The position numbers were made by a program, and so were the translations under genes. A DNA stretch of 64,000 bases from Bacillus sp. AFS059628 (lineage in GTDB: Bacteria; Bacillota; Bacilli; Bacillales; Bacillaceae_G): positions 76,145 through 140,144 of the forward strand of contig NZ_NVEC01000017.1 of assembly GCF_002571225.1 (NCBI RefSeq), given 5' to 3'. Shown here one piece after another: positions 1 through 8,987 of this stretch (positions are counted from its first letter, which is position 1; every line of letters starts with the position of its first letter). Below the pieces are notes generated by a model that did not search any database, was not told the origin of the DNA, and was given only the letters and a program-made list of their open reading frames with translations.

Positions 1-115
1 GAACCGAGTAACGCTGTAGTGACTAATCTCTTTGCTGGCGTCATCTTTCTTTTATGAACAAAATTCGTACCATGAGCGATCATCGGTTGATACCAATAGT
101 TTCTAAAGTGATTCA
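1..115 (-). CDS. hypothetical protein, N-terminal part only (runs off the window edge)
   Basis: An open frame starts at the ATG at 113-115, preceded by the strong ribosome binding site AGGGGG seven bases upstream, and continues without a stop to the window edge. The 38 visible residues begin MNHFRNYWYQPMIAHGTNF and continue with a basic stretch (HKRKMTPAKR) followed by hydrophobic residues (LVTTALLGS). That could be the start of a signal or membrane segment, but too little is visible to name a family. Confidence 0.6.
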
Positions 116-190
116 TCAAAATCCCCCTAAAGATATCTAATTATTCAGTGGACGATTATATAATGAATAATTCCGAGAGTGTCTATCATA

Positions 191-1621
191 TTAAGGAACG
201 ATTTCAAAAATAGTACCTTTGTTCAAATCCGTTACTTTCATAGAACCGTAAACCCCTAAATATAATCTAGTTTGATCTAAATTTGTTCCTAAACTCATAA
301 AATAAGCTGCCTGCTCACCGAAATCATAATGGGTTTCAATAACATGAAAGTCATTATGTTTACCATGCGTACCAGCTCTAGAATATGCTAACGCACCTTT
401 TACTAGAGACTGCGATTTTTCTTTTTTAGCAAGATCAGTAAACACAATACTACCAGTCAAACTAGGAATTGCAGTTCCCATATACGGCTGAACACCAGTA
501 AGTGAAGTTCCGTCAAATTTATCTGGTCTGGAATCTTTATGATAATAACTAATTAGAGGCTGTATACGCTGTACTGATGTTTCTATAGTTTCATTATAAT
601 AAGCCATTATTCTCTCATCTAAAGTTGGATTCTCAGAACAGTGCCTTATAAAAGAAGTTGGTAATTCTCCTTCCCATCCTCTCCAACCAAAATTAATGAA
701 TCCATATTGATCGAGAGTAACTCTCATTAAATGAGTTTGGACAAGTTCGGTAACTGGTATTGGTTTATATTGAACAAAAGAAAAAATAGACTCTACAATA
801 TCCTGTCCGACATTACCAGTATATTTGATATGTTGATTATAAAACCTCTGAAATGAAATACCTGTTATATTACGTACGCCTTTTGCAATGACTGTAAGTG
901 TTTCTTGTATAGATAAAGGAAGTTCATTAAAGCGTGTAACTACTGGAGGATTGGTTATGAATGTATCTCTACTTACATCGATTTCAATTATTTTACCCGC
1001 TATTTCTAAATCATCCTGACTTAAATTAAACGGATCATAGCCTGAACCACCATCTCCATTTGTAAAAACAAGTTTTCCAGTCTCAGGTGAAAAGTTTAAG
1101 CTGTTTACGCCGTTATGATTAAAAAATGGTCTTCTTATATTAAGTAAAATTCTTCTTTTTTGAGGTTTACCGTTTGATTGTAAAATCCATTCTTCAATTG
1201 TATCGATATGATCATATTGAGTATCTCTATTTGTCCACTTTAAGTTTAAAGTTTTTTTGTCACAAGGATTCGGTTTAAATTGTTTTGAAAGCGCTCCTGG
1301 TCCTTGAGTCCCGGCTACTGAATAATGAAGATAAAATAAGCCATTATGATTAAATTGCGGATGAAACGCTAGTCCTAGTAAGCCGCGTTCATCATAACCG
1401 CTACTAGCAACACCTTCTTCAAATGTACCTAATTTAATAATTCTGTGACGAATATTTAAAAATGTCTTTATATCTCCGTCTCCTATGTAAAAAACTTCTC
1501 CTAATTGAGTTGCGATAAATAGCCTTTCGGTCGTTTCACCTGGAAGTATAGCTGTTTTTATTACAGTCGGTAAATTTAAGTTATGAACGATGGGCCGTAA
1601 ACGAATCTTAACGTTTGTCAA
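191..1621 (-). CDS. PQQ-dependent sugar dehydrogenase-like protein (beta-propeller, GSDH family)
   Basis: A 476-residue protein starting at TTG (1619-1621) behind a GGGGGG ribosome binding site. It shows features of the glucose/sorbosone dehydrogenase beta-propeller: GLLGLAFHPQFNHNG near residue 80, GVNSLNFSPETGKL near 170 and FTNGDGGSGYDPFN near 187, the last typical of the calcium/PQQ-binding face. No signal peptide is evident, which is unusual for this often secreted family. Members oxidise aldoses or related alcohols, but the substrate here is unknown, and many Bacillus members have no demonstrated PQQ use. It appears to be a single-gene unit; the next gene upstream runs the other way. 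Confidence 0.7.
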   Translation of the reverse strand: MTNVKIRLRPIVHNLNLPTVIKTAILPGETTERLFIATQLGEVFYIGDGDIKTFLNIRHRIIKLGTFEEGVASSGYDERGLLGLAFHPQFNHNGLFYLHYSVAGTQGPGALSKQFKPNPCDKKTLNLKWTNRDTQYDHIDTIEEWILQSNGKPQKRRILLNIRRPFFNHNGVNSLNFSPETGKLVFTNGDGGSGYDPFNLSQDDLEIAGKIIEIDVSRDTFITNPPVVTRFNELPLSIQETLTVIAKGVRNITGISFQRFYNQHIKYTGNVGQDIVESIFSFVQYKPIPVTELVQTHLMRVTLDQYGFINFGWRGWEGELPTSFIRHCSENPTLDERIMAYYNETIETSVQRIQPLISYYHKDSRPDKFDGTSLTGVQPYMGTAIPSLTGSIVFTDLAKKEKSQSLVKGALAYSRAGTHGKHNDFHVIETHYDFGEQAAYFMSLGTNLDQTRLYLGVYGSMKVTDLNKGTIFEIVP

Positions 1622-1822
1622 TTAACTTCCCCCCTTTTTATATCTTTTATATAGAAGAATATGATTAGAGTAGATTAATTAGTATCAAAACTATAGCCAT
1701 GAAGTCGCAATATCTCTGTTCGTACAAGCCTGTCTTCTCCTTAGCATCAATTAACTTACATTCCTTTTTATTACATTTCTTGATATGATATAACTATAAA
1801 ATATAAATTAGGGGGACAATCC

Positions 1823-2080
1823 ATGGCAATCCTACTACAAATCATCGTACCACTTATATGTGCAATATACTTGTTTACCCTCTATCGCAATGGAACATAC
1901 GGATCAGCTTCATTCCTCTTAGCAGTCATGATAGGAATTTTCGGTTTAGAGAATATCTTTCAATATGCTAGTTTAACGGATCATGCTGTATATCCGTATT
2001 GGGGAAGTTTGAAGGCTATAATCTTTATTTTATCCGTGGTGTTTATATTCAAAAGAACACCCACTCTATATAATAATTAA
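1823..2080 (+). CDS. small integral membrane protein, function unknown
   Basis: An 85-residue hydrophobic protein with about three predicted membrane segments (residues about 2-20, 30-48 and 62-78). The GGGGG ribosome binding site sits six bases before the ATG. It is followed 38 bases later by a Nudix gene on the same strand, so the two may be co-transcribed. No family-defining motif was recognised. Confidence 0.65.
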   Translation: MAILLQIIVPLICAIYLFTLYRNGTYGSASFLLAVMIGIFGLENIFQYASLTDHAVYPYWGSLKAIIFILSVVFIFKRTPTLYNN

Positions 2081-2118
2081 CATTTATTTAAAGCTTATTT
2101 TTAGGAAGAGGTTATACA

Positions 2119-2568
2119 ATGAGAGCGCCATATCAAGTATTAATATTTCCTTATATAATAAATGAAGATTCTATTCAATACGCTATTTTTAACCGAAGTG
2201 ATTATGGTTATTGGCAAGGAATTGCTGGTGGTGGAGAAGATGGTGAGACTCCTATTGAATCAGCAAAACGGGAAGCGTTTGAAGAGGCTGGTATTTTAAG
2301 AGAATTTCCTTATATACAATTAGATTCTGTGTCTTCACTACCAGTAGAAGATGTAGTTGGAGAATTTCTTTGGGGAGATGATGTTTATGTAATAAAAGAA
2401 TTTTCTTTTGGAGTTCAAGTTTCTACAAAAAACATTTCATTATCCAAAGAACACTTCAATTACAAGTGGTTATGTTTTGAGGAAGCAGTAACGCTTTTAA
2501 AGTGGGATAGTAACAAAACAGCATTATGGGAATTAAACAAAAGATTATTAAAGCAATTAAAGTATTAA
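2119..2568 (+). CDS. Nudix hydrolase
   Basis: A 149-residue protein with a complete Nudix box (G-x5-E-x7-REUxEExGU) at about residues 36-58, ending REAFEEAGI. Nudix enzymes cleave nucleoside diphosphates linked to another group, with divalent metal bound by the REExEE glutamates. The substrate cannot be read from the sequence. Ribosome binding site GGAAGAGG lies before the ATG. It is probably in one short transcript with the membrane-protein genes on either side. Confidence 0.85.
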   Translation: MRAPYQVLIFPYIINEDSIQYAIFNRSDYGYWQGIAGGGEDGETPIESAKREAFEEAGILREFPYIQLDSVSSLPVEDVVGEFLWGDDVYVIKEFSFGVQVSTKNISLSKEHFNYKWLCFEEAVTLLKWDSNKTALWELNKRLLKQLKY

Positions 2569-2644
2569 ATAAAACAAGAATTAAACAACTTCAAACTATT
2601 ATTTTCCCCTTGGTATTTGTATTTTAAAAAGGTAGGTGTTATAT

Positions 2645-2824
2645 ATGTCCTTAAATATTATATCGATAGTATCTATAATAATTTGGATTGTGTTAATTAC
2701 AGAACTAATAAAACCTTCAAAAGAACAAAATGGGCGAAAAATAGTAACTTTATTATCTGCTGGTTCTCTATCAACTCTTATTTTAACGATTTCATTCATT
2801 CAAAACATCCCGTTTTGGAACTAA
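2645..2824 (+). CDS. small two-helix membrane protein
   Basis: A 59-residue protein, starting at the ATG at 2645 because GGTAGGTG lies eight bases upstream; an upstream in-frame GTG (2636) is part of that binding site. It has two hydrophobic segments (about residues 3-20 and 37-55) around a charged loop (KPSKEQNGRK). It closes the rightward transcript, followed directly by a strong terminator hairpin. Function unknown. Confidence 0.55.
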   Translation: MSLNIISIVSIIIWIVLITELIKPSKEQNGRKIVTLLSAGSLSTLILTISFIQNIPFWN

Positions 2825-2856
2825 TTATGATTTAACTAACAAAATTATCTATAAAT

Positions 2857-2889
2857 AAAAAAGATTAGGAGCAAATCCTAATCTTTTTT
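2857..2889. terminator. bidirectional intrinsic terminator
   Basis: A 10-bp stem (AAGATTAGGA / TCCTAATCTT, 2861-2870 and 2876-2885) with a 5-base loop, flanked by an A-run on the left and a T-run on the right. It lies between convergent genes and can serve both. Confidence 0.85.
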
Positions 2890-2890
2890 A

Positions 2891-4006
2891 TTATTCAATT
2901 GCACCAGCAACGTCATAATCGTTTAAATCTAATTCAATTGGTTGTCCGAGTGCTAATTTAGCAAGTTCTGAACCTAAATATGGACCAGCTGTTAAACCTG
3001 AAGCTCCTAATCCGTTTGCTACAAGAATACCGTCGAAGTTAGGAAGTGGTCCGATAACAGGTAAGAACCCTGGAGTAAACGGTCTAAATCCAACTCTCGT
3101 TTCAAGCATAGTACCATCTTCTAAACCAGGTGCAACCGTTAATGCTTTATGGAATACTTCATGTAAACCACCTGCTGTTATACGATGATCGAAGCCAGTT
3201 TCGTTTTCATGAGTAGCACCAATTACGACATGACCATTGTCAAACGTTAAAATGTATTGATCGTTTGGCGGCATAACAACTGGCATATTTTCGGTTGCTG
3301 TATTTTCCGTTTGCAAATGAACAATTTGTCCTTTTTGGAACGTAACTAAGAAATTGATTCCTAATGGATTCAAGATTTCATTCGCCCATGCCCCTGCAGT
3401 TACAATTACCTTTTCCGCTACCATTGTTTCGTCATTTACTTTAACTCCAGTAATATGATTACCTTCACGGACTAATACTGCATCTCCTTTTATAAAAGTT
3501 GCACCATGTTTTTTCGCAGCACTTATTAATGCGTTACGCAATGATCTTCCGTTTACTCGTGCAGCGCCACTAATATGAACAGAACTATATTCTTCTGATA
3601 ATGCTGGGAATAATTTTTTCGTTTCTTCAGCTGATAAACGTGTAATTTCTCCAATCTCTGGTGCATCTTCACGTCGTTTATAAGCTCGTTCTTCCATTTT
3701 ATCTAACTTTTTCTCATCAATATGTAAACTAATTGCACCTACACGCTTGTATCCTGTATCCGTTTCACCGTCTTCTTCTAATTGCTGAATTAAAGAAGAA
3801 TAGTAACGTGCACCGCCTTTAGCAATTTTATACCACGCTTTATTACGACGCTGTGAAAGCCATGGACATACAATACCAGCCGCTGCATCAGTTGCTTGAC
3901 CTAGTTGTTGACGATCCACGATAGTAACATTCACACCTGCTTTAGCAAGATGATAAGCAGTAGACGCTCCTAAAATACCGGCTCCAACTACAATATACGA
4001 TTTCAT
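2891..4006 (-). CDS. FAD-dependent amino acid oxidase/dehydrogenase family protein (DAO family)
   Basis: 371 residues, starting at the ATG at 4004-4006 because AAAAGGTG lies just upstream; a GTG three codons earlier belongs to that binding site. The N-terminus has the Rossmann dinucleotide-binding motif VVGAGILGASTAYHLAKAG with the downstream acidic VDR. The C-terminus has the DAO-type FAD motif RVGFRPFTPGFLPVIG and GLGASGLTAGPYLG. Proteins of this kind (DadA, glycine oxidase, sarcosine oxidase relatives) oxidise amines or D-amino acids. The exact substrate cannot be told from sequence alone. It appears to be a single-gene unit. Confidence 0.8.
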   Translation of the reverse strand: MKSYIVVGAGILGASTAYHLAKAGVNVTIVDRQQLGQATDAAAGIVCPWLSQRRNKAWYKIAKGGARYYSSLIQQLEEDGETDTGYKRVGAISLHIDEKKLDKMEERAYKRREDAPEIGEITRLSAEETKKLFPALSEEYSSVHISGAARVNGRSLRNALISAAKKHGATFIKGDAVLVREGNHITGVKVNDETMVAEKVIVTAGAWANEILNPLGINFLVTFQKGQIVHLQTENTATENMPVVMPPNDQYILTFDNGHVVIGATHENETGFDHRITAGGLHEVFHKALTVAPGLEDGTMLETRVGFRPFTPGFLPVIGPLPNFDGILVANGLGASGLTAGPYLGSELAKLALGQPIELDLNDYDVAGAIE

Positions 4007-4132
4007 TTTAAACACCTTTTCTCTTTTGCTAATTATTTAAATATAAGAACATACTTTAGTATACTGAAAGGAATCCTTTTTTCAATGTGCTAAGCATAAT
4101 TAATTGTTGCATCATTGTGACTTTCCTAGTCA

Positions 4133-4786
4133 TTATTTTTTCTTCTTACGGAATAATTCAATTGTTTTATATCCTTGTGAAAGAATTTCAATCATTTTCT
4201 CAAGACGTTTTTCACGTGTTTTTTCTTGTTTTACAGAAAATAAATTACGTGCCCAATCTTTTTGATATCCAGGTGTTAAACTTTGATAAAACGTAAGTTC
4301 ATTCGGATGATTAACCAATAATGCTTCCACATCTTTAATACGATCTGCATAATCAGCAACACATTGACTCATAGCAGGCGTTTTCTTCTCTTTTTTCTTT
4401 TCACGCTTTAAGCCTACAACAGTAAAGATATCATCCATACTTACCATTCGTGCAAATTTAATATCACTCTGTCCTACATACCCATCTTCGCCAACGCTTA
4501 ATGCAGGAAACATCTCATCACGGTGAATAAACGTACTATAACGAGAATTACCTTTTTTCGGATACGCGAAGAATATGTAGCCTTTTTCAATTAGTAATTC
4601 TTCATTACTAATAATAAAATTCATTTGTTTCACCATTTCATCAAGTGTTTCTACAAAAATAAAAATGGCATCATGATCTTTGGAAAATGCAGTTTCTTTT
4701 CCTGTAAAAATGTCATAATCACTAGGTTCATTAATCACGACCATATTTGAATACTTATTAAGTTTCAATTTATCAATAATTGACAT
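4133..4786 (-). CDS. YdeI/OmpD-associated family protein
   Basis: 217 residues with ribosome binding site AAAGGAAG before the ATG. The C-terminal part (about residues 155-215: SLTPGYQKDWARNLFSVKQ then TREKRLEKMIEILSQG) matches the conserved helix block of the YdeI/OmpD-associated (OmdA) domain. The N-terminal half is unlike it and ends in a lysine-rich linker (KREKKKEKK, about residues 127-135). Some YdeI family members are linked to bacteriocin resistance, but no function should be assumed here. Confidence 0.65.
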   Translation of the reverse strand: MSIIDKLKLNKYSNMVVINEPSDYDIFTGKETAFSKDHDAIFIFVETLDEMVKQMNFIISNEELLIEKGYIFFAYPKKGNSRYSTFIHRDEMFPALSVGEDGYVGQSDIKFARMVSMDDIFTVVGLKREKKKEKKTPAMSQCVADYADRIKDVEALLVNHPNELTFYQSLTPGYQKDWARNLFSVKQEKTREKRLEKMIEILSQGYKTIELFRKKKK

Positions 4787-4893
4787 AAAAATCTTCCTTT
4801 ACATTCAAAATTCATTGTTCATACTGTTCTAGTGTATTATATCTATTAAGAAAATTAAACTTTAATAGTTGCTTTAAATCAAAATTAGTAAAA

Positions 4894-4920
4894 TAGCCGA
4901 TTCTGTATAAGAATCGGCTA
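4894..4920. terminator. hairpin, probable terminator (copy 1 of a repeated stem)
   Basis: A perfect 11-bp stem TAGCCGATTCT / AGAATCGGCTA with a 5-base loop, just downstream of the acetyltransferase gene. The U-run on the minus strand is weak (TATTTTACTAATTTT). The same stem occurs again at 10733-10759. Confidence 0.65.
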
Positions 4921-4933
4921 GCTATTCGTTTCA

Positions 4934-5701
4934 TCATAACTCAATAGCAAATAAAGTATATAAAAACTCCCTATATTGATCTTCTGTAATTACACGTTTC
5001 GCTTTTTCCTCACGAATCATTTCAGTTAAACTAGTATTCGTTAAAGAGATATGGCCATAGTCCGTCAATTTCACCGCAATTGGTCCCTTATTAAAAACAG
5101 ATTTCTCATCTTCTATTACTCTTTTTTGAACATCGTTCACTACTACTTCATCGATGATACGATTATAAAAAGCATGACAAACTTTCCAATCTCCATTCGT
5201 ATCTTTTCTTTCTAAAACGTAATTTCCTTTACTTGTGTCTCGTTTTTTCACTCGATACGAACCATTTTTAGAGGAAACAGACTCTCCAGTAAAAGGTACG
5301 GGGATTAAAGGTACTAATGAAGCAATACCTACATCAATTAAGTATCGTTCGTTAGCGTAATTTAAAATAATCGTTATATGTCCATCTTCAAGTGCCCATG
5401 TGTTTATATCATTTTTATATACGGTTCCAAGGACAAGTTGTACATCATAACCACACTCTTTTAAAAAGTAGTAAAAAAGAGTATTTAATTCATAACAAAG
5501 TCCGCCGCGGGATGTAGTTAAAATTTTATTCTGTAAATTTTCCATAGTAATTGTATTCGCATTACGTGCTATAACATCTAAATTCTCAAATGGTATAGTG
5601 TGTGCAAATGCAAAGAGAATTGAATTTAATTCTTCAAATCTCACTTCAGTACGGTTTGCAAGTTTCAACCTTGTAAACATCTTTTCTTTTAGACTTGTCA
5701 T
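4934..5701 (-). CDS. nat: arylamine N-acetyltransferase
   Basis: 255 residues, starting at ATG 5699-5701 behind AAGGGGTG; a GTG three codons upstream is within the binding site. The NAT family triad is visible: cysteine in RGGLCYELN (about residue 69), histidine in GHITIILNY (about 108) and aspartate in YLIDVG (about 123). These enzymes transfer acetyl from acetyl-CoA to aromatic amines and hydrazines. The family usually has about 255-280 residues, so this is full length. It is monocistronic; a perfect 12-bp palindrome lies 91 bp upstream. Confidence 0.9.
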   Translation of the reverse strand: MTSLKEKMFTRLKLANRTEVRFEELNSILFAFAHTIPFENLDVIARNANTITMENLQNKILTTSRGGLCYELNTLFYYFLKECGYDVQLVLGTVYKNDINTWALEDGHITIILNYANERYLIDVGIASLVPLIPVPFTGESVSSKNGSYRVKKRDTSKGNYVLERKDTNGDWKVCHAFYNRIIDEVVVNDVQKRVIEDEKSVFNKGPIAVKLTDYGHISLTNTSLTEMIREEKAKRVITEDQYREFLYTLFAIEL

Positions 5702-5791
5702 AATCAGCACCCCTTAACATGTATAAGTTAAAATAGTATATGCTGATTGTAAATTTGATGGGGTACTGAAACAATGTACATTTCGTTTAAC

Positions 5792-5803
5792 TGTACCGGT
5801 ACA
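5792..5803. promoter_or_regulatory. perfect palindrome TGTACCGGTACA, possible operator
   Basis: A 12-bp perfect palindrome 91 bp upstream of the nat start codon and in the gap after the mepB-like gene. Its shape fits a dimeric repressor site; TGTAC half-sites are common for GntR/MocR-type regulators. This is inference only. Confidence 0.35.
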
Positions 5804-5839
5804 AAAAGTCTAACTCACAAGGTTACTTAAAACAAGAAG

Positions 5840-6343
5840 CTACGAATACAAATGTAATAGTTTATCTGTAGGTAAATTATTATGATTGCTTAAATCAACA
5901 AAATATTGAAGTTGCCACATTTGGCTCTTTTTCGCTTGGTTGTTCTCAGGGGTATCCCAAATTGGATACACTCTCATAGCCATCTTCCCTTTTTGACTTT
6001 GTGTTTTTAATATTTTTTCTTTAAGAAGAATTTCTTTAGGGAAAATAAATTGTCCTAGTTTATTTTTATCTATACAAGTGATAACTAAAAGGTCAGGAGC
6101 AGTGTCATAAAAAAATGCTTGATTATGCATATTGTCATCTTTCTCCCAAAAAGAAACGAATTGCCCAATTTTATTCGGGGTAATTTTTGATATTCTAAAA
6201 CGAATACTTTTATGATTTAAATGAAATAAACATCCCGCATATTCAGCGTTTTGCTGTTCTTCTTTTAGATTCGTGATTATTAATTTGTTAGGTTTGTAAA
6301 TTATATTGTTTAAATTTCGGATTATATCATTAAATTTGTTCAA
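5840..6343 (-). CDS. MepB family protein
   Basis: 167 residues if translated from the TTG at 6341-6343, which has AAGGGGGA seven bases upstream; the in-frame ATG at 6364 has no binding site. The conserved blocks of the MepB family are present: NAEYAGCLFHLN, SIRFRISKITPNKIGQFVSFW, APDLLVITC, GQFIFPKE and KGKMAMRVYPIWD. MepB is encoded next to the MepA multidrug efflux pump in Staphylococcus, but its own function is not known. No efflux gene is adjacent here. Confidence 0.8.
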   Translation of the reverse strand: MNKFNDIIRNLNNIIYKPNKLIITNLKEEQQNAEYAGCLFHLNHKSIRFRISKITPNKIGQFVSFWEKDDNMHNQAFFYDTAPDLLVITCIDKNKLGQFIFPKEILLKEKILKTQSQKGKMAMRVYPIWDTPENNQAKKSQMWQLQYFVDLSNHNNLPTDKLLHLYS

Positions 6344-6451
6344 GAAAACTCCCCCTTTATTCATTTCTTAGTTTATCACAAACGTCAGTTCTTCTATATC
6401 GTATATAATCATGAACTAAGTGAAATGAGGGAATTTAGCAGGATATAATTA

Positions 6452-6820
6452 TTACTTTAATGTACTTAGTTTTTCAATTGCTTGTTGTTCAGTTGATAAG
6501 TAAAAAATATCTCTACCTTTATTACATTCATAAATAAAATCCTTTAAGCTTTTACTAGTATACATAGAGAAATCTCCAACAATAGCAAACTTTACCTTGT
6601 AGTTTATAAACTTTTGAAGAATATCGCCCGCAAGACGTGTCTTTAAATCAAAGAAGTCTTCGCTTATTAAAGATTTTGGGATAATAATATGTTTCGCATC
6701 TACCTCATATTGAACTGTTGCCATAGTATCTAATGCAGACTGAACATCCGATATTAATACCTTATCGTTTCTAATGACCGCAATATTGATTCCATCGATT
6801 ACTACTTTCTTTACCTCCAT
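6452..6820 (-). CDS. DUF4180 domain-containing protein
   Basis: 122 residues with the ribosome binding site AAGGGGTGGG before the ATG. The sequence matches the DUF4180 family from end to end: a beta-rich N-terminus, then SEDFFDLKTRLAGDILQKF, YKVKFAIVGDFS and FIYECNKGRDIFYL. Function is unknown. No transmembrane segment or signal peptide is present. Confidence 0.75.
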   Translation of the reverse strand: MEVKKVVIDGINIAVIRNDKVLISDVQSALDTMATVQYEVDAKHIIIPKSLISEDFFDLKTRLAGDILQKFINYKVKFAIVGDFSMYTSKSLKDFIYECNKGRDIFYLSTEQQAIEKLSTLK

Positions 6821-7020
6821 AGTCCCACCCCTTTATAATTTACACAGTATAAGTAAAATTGTTTTACAAAACTTCGTATTAATCATAGATTAAATTAGCC
6901 GCAGCTATTAAAATCGCTTCTATTTTTTTGTAAATATATATTTTTTATTATTAATACGGTCAATGAAATTAATGATAGTTTCTCTTTTTTATATTTTTGA
7001 ATATATATATGAAATTGCTT

Positions 7021-7716
7021 TTACTTGTTATAAAAATGTTGTGGAGTAACATAACTTAACAAACTATCCAAAGTGTTAATCTCGGCATATGGTTGTATTT
7101 GGGTAGTATTCTTGATTTTCTGAGGGTTAAACCACACACCTTTTATATTTGCATTTTGAGGACCAGCAATATCCTTTTCTAAGTCATCCCCAACAAATAA
7201 AGTATTTTCCGGCTGTAAATTTAGCTTATTTAATGCTAGTTCGAATATACGTTTATCAGGTTTACTAAATCCCACTTCTTCAGAAATAATGATTGTTTCA
7301 AAATACCTATTTAAATTCGTGTTAAATATTTTAGCTTTTTGCCTCTGAGTTGAGCCATTTGTTATAATTCCAACTTTAAATTGCTTCTTTATTTGATTTA
7401 AGAAATGAATAGTATTTTGGTCTATTGAAAAACATCTAGGGAAACTATTATTCCAAAAATCTTGGATGTAATTGTGTGGCAATCTATATTTCGGCGCGAA
7501 TTCATCAAATAATGATTCTAAAACTATCGTTTTATCGCTAATACCGTATTCCCTTTTATCGTATTCTTTGAATTTCTGTAACATAGTGTTTTTAACTGTG
7601 TCACTAACATCCTCATAACACTTTTCTAAAACTAATAAAAATAAGTTATCTAGTGCCTTATCCCTATCAAGTAACGTATCATCTAAATCAAACAACATTG
7701 CTTTGTAACCAATCAT
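7021..7716 (-). CDS. HAD superfamily hydrolase (YjjG-like, subfamily IA)
   Basis: 231 residues with all HAD motifs: motif I FDLDDTLLD (residues 9-17), motif II IITNGS (about 114), the lysine of motif III in GFSKPDKRIF (about 148) and motif IV LFVGDDLEKDIAGP (about 172). Subfamily I members carry a helical cap between motifs I and II, as here. The closest overall pattern is YjjG, a house-cleaning nucleotidase, but other phosphatases share it. Ribosome binding site AAAGGGTG. Monocistronic. Confidence 0.8.
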   Translation of the reverse strand: MIGYKAMLFDLDDTLLDRDKALDNLFLLVLEKCYEDVSDTVKNTMLQKFKEYDKREYGISDKTIVLESLFDEFAPKYRLPHNYIQDFWNNSFPRCFSIDQNTIHFLNQIKKQFKVGIITNGSTQRQKAKIFNTNLNRYFETIIISEEVGFSKPDKRIFELALNKLNLQPENTLFVGDDLEKDIAGPQNANIKGVWFNPQKIKNTTQIQPYAEINTLDSLLSYVTPQHFYNK

Positions 7717-7972
7717 ATAATTTCACACCCTTTCTATATTTCCGTAGAGATCAAAAAAGTAATTAATATCAAAGGACTTGTAAAGAACAATATTCTAAGA
7801 GATAAATCGAAAGTCCTTTTCTGTTTGTTCTTTAATGTGAAAGCACACTATTTCGACTTGTTATATAAGCTTATAAACATCTTAAAAAAATACAATATTT
7901 TTGCCTTATGATTGTAGGTTTAATTCTGCAATAACAATACTTATAAAATGTTTACGGGAAAGTATTTAGATC

Positions 7973-8012
7973 ATATGTCTAGGTAATAAATTATTTTATT
8001 ACCTAGACATAT
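7973..8012. repeat. perfect 18-bp inverted repeat
   Basis: ATATGTCTAGGTAATAAA (7973-7990) and its exact reverse complement (7995-8012) around a TTAT loop. It sits in the 400-bp gap between bcrC (ending 8111) and the HAD gene. It lacks a U-run on either strand, so it is not a standard terminator. A shorter pair (TTGAATG / CATTCAA, 8050-8071) lies beside it. It may be a terminator, an mRNA-stabilising 3' hairpin or a repeat element remnant. Confidence 0.55.
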
Positions 8013-8110
8013 CCATTCCTTTTCGTCTTTATGGGGATGGATATGTGCATTGAATGTCTGAATCCATTCAACTTGTGGAAAATAGTAATGAGGATGAGAA
8101 AGGGCCATAC

Positions 8111-8710
8111 TCAAAATCCCTTTGATTTATTTTTTAATTGTAAAACACGTTCCTCTACTCTTTCATATTGAGTAAGTAATTGTTTGATAAAAGAAAATTT
8201 CGGTACTAACCAATAAGAAAACACCGCTGAAACACATCCTATTAAAGCCCCTATTGCAACATCAAAAGGATAATGAACCCCTACCCAAATACGAGAGATC
8301 GCTACACAAAATGCAAGTATAAACCATAACCATCCAGTTTTTTTACGAACAAGCCAAAACGAAAAGCAAATTGAAAAAAAGAGAATTGTATGGTCACTAG
8401 GAAATGAATTATCTACAGCATGGTCGACAAGTTTATTCACATCAGGCAATACTGCAAACGGTTGATAATTCAGATGAAATTTTCCCGCTATTTTTCCAAT
8501 TACCTCAGCAATTACAAAAGCAACCATCGCTTGAATAACCATCATCCTACTTTTTCTGGGTCCAGTAAACCAATAAGCTAAAATAATTAAAGCTAAAATA
8601 TATACCATATACTCTGCCAAAAATATCATGGTTGAGTTTAGGAATGAATAGTGTTTACCTAAATCATTAATTGCTCGAAAACTATCAATATTAAATTGAG
8701 AATAAATCAT
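8111..8710 (-). CDS. bcrC: undecaprenyl-diphosphatase, BcrC type (PAP2 family)
   Basis: 199 residues, starting at ATG 8708-8710 behind GGAGGGG. It has five to six membrane helices and the PAP2 active site: NSFPSDHT (about residue 95) and SRIWVGVHYPFD (about 140). The first PAP2 motif, normally K-x6-RP, is read as K-x6-QP, one change in a usually conserved arginine. The overall pattern, including NSFPSDHT and SRIWVGxHYP, closely follows B. subtilis BcrC. That enzyme recycles the cell-wall lipid carrier and gives bacitracin resistance at the outer membrane face. Confidence 0.8.
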   Translation of the reverse strand: MIYSQFNIDSFRAINDLGKHYSFLNSTMIFLAEYMVYILALIILAYWFTGPRKSRMMVIQAMVAFVIAEVIGKIAGKFHLNYQPFAVLPDVNKLVDHAVDNSFPSDHTILFFSICFSFWLVRKKTGWLWFILAFCVAISRIWVGVHYPFDVAIGALIGCVSAVFSYWLVPKFSFIKQLLTQYERVEERVLQLKNKSKGF

Positions 8711-8873
8711 TTTCAAACCCCTCCGTTTTAGTAAGTTGTTTTACTGATTGCCATATACCTTCATTACATGAATAGTTTTGATTATTGTACTAATCTAAAA
8801 ATACCAACCTTCTTGTACGCTTATAATTTTATTATGGGAAAAAAGGTTTAAATGGGACTTAACTCCTTCTTAA

Positions 8874-8987
8874 CTATGTGAGTGTACTGTTTTCTTCCTC
8901 TAACATGACGTTTTCACTTAAAAAATAAGCGGCATACCTTCGTAAATTTCGACTAACGTTTATAAACACGAGTTGAGAAGACGTCAT
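8874..8987 (-). pseudogene. remnant of a bacitracin-type (BceB/FtsX family) ABC permease gene
   Basis: Behind GGAGGGGCAGGAAG, an ATG at 8987 opens MTSSQLVFINVSRNLRRYAA then YFLS, which is the typical N-terminus of BceB/YxdM-type ABC permeases. After about 24 residues it diverges and stops at 8874, while the family has over 600 residues. The start overlaps (ATGA) the stop of an upstream frame ending TYFYEILKKVGGAGR, the arrangement normal for ATPase-permease pairs, and possibly the ATPase C-terminus. The locus is decayed. Confidence 0.55.

Noticed and set aside
1902-2600. C-terminal NRPS domain being an epimerisation domain (not genomic coordinates: residues 1902-2336 of the NRPS)
   Set aside because: HHLLCDG together with the NMFGLFTNVLPIRL block fits a condensation domain; the E-specific motifs were not seen. 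The coordinates given here are residue-like placeholders within the window and carry no genomic meaning.
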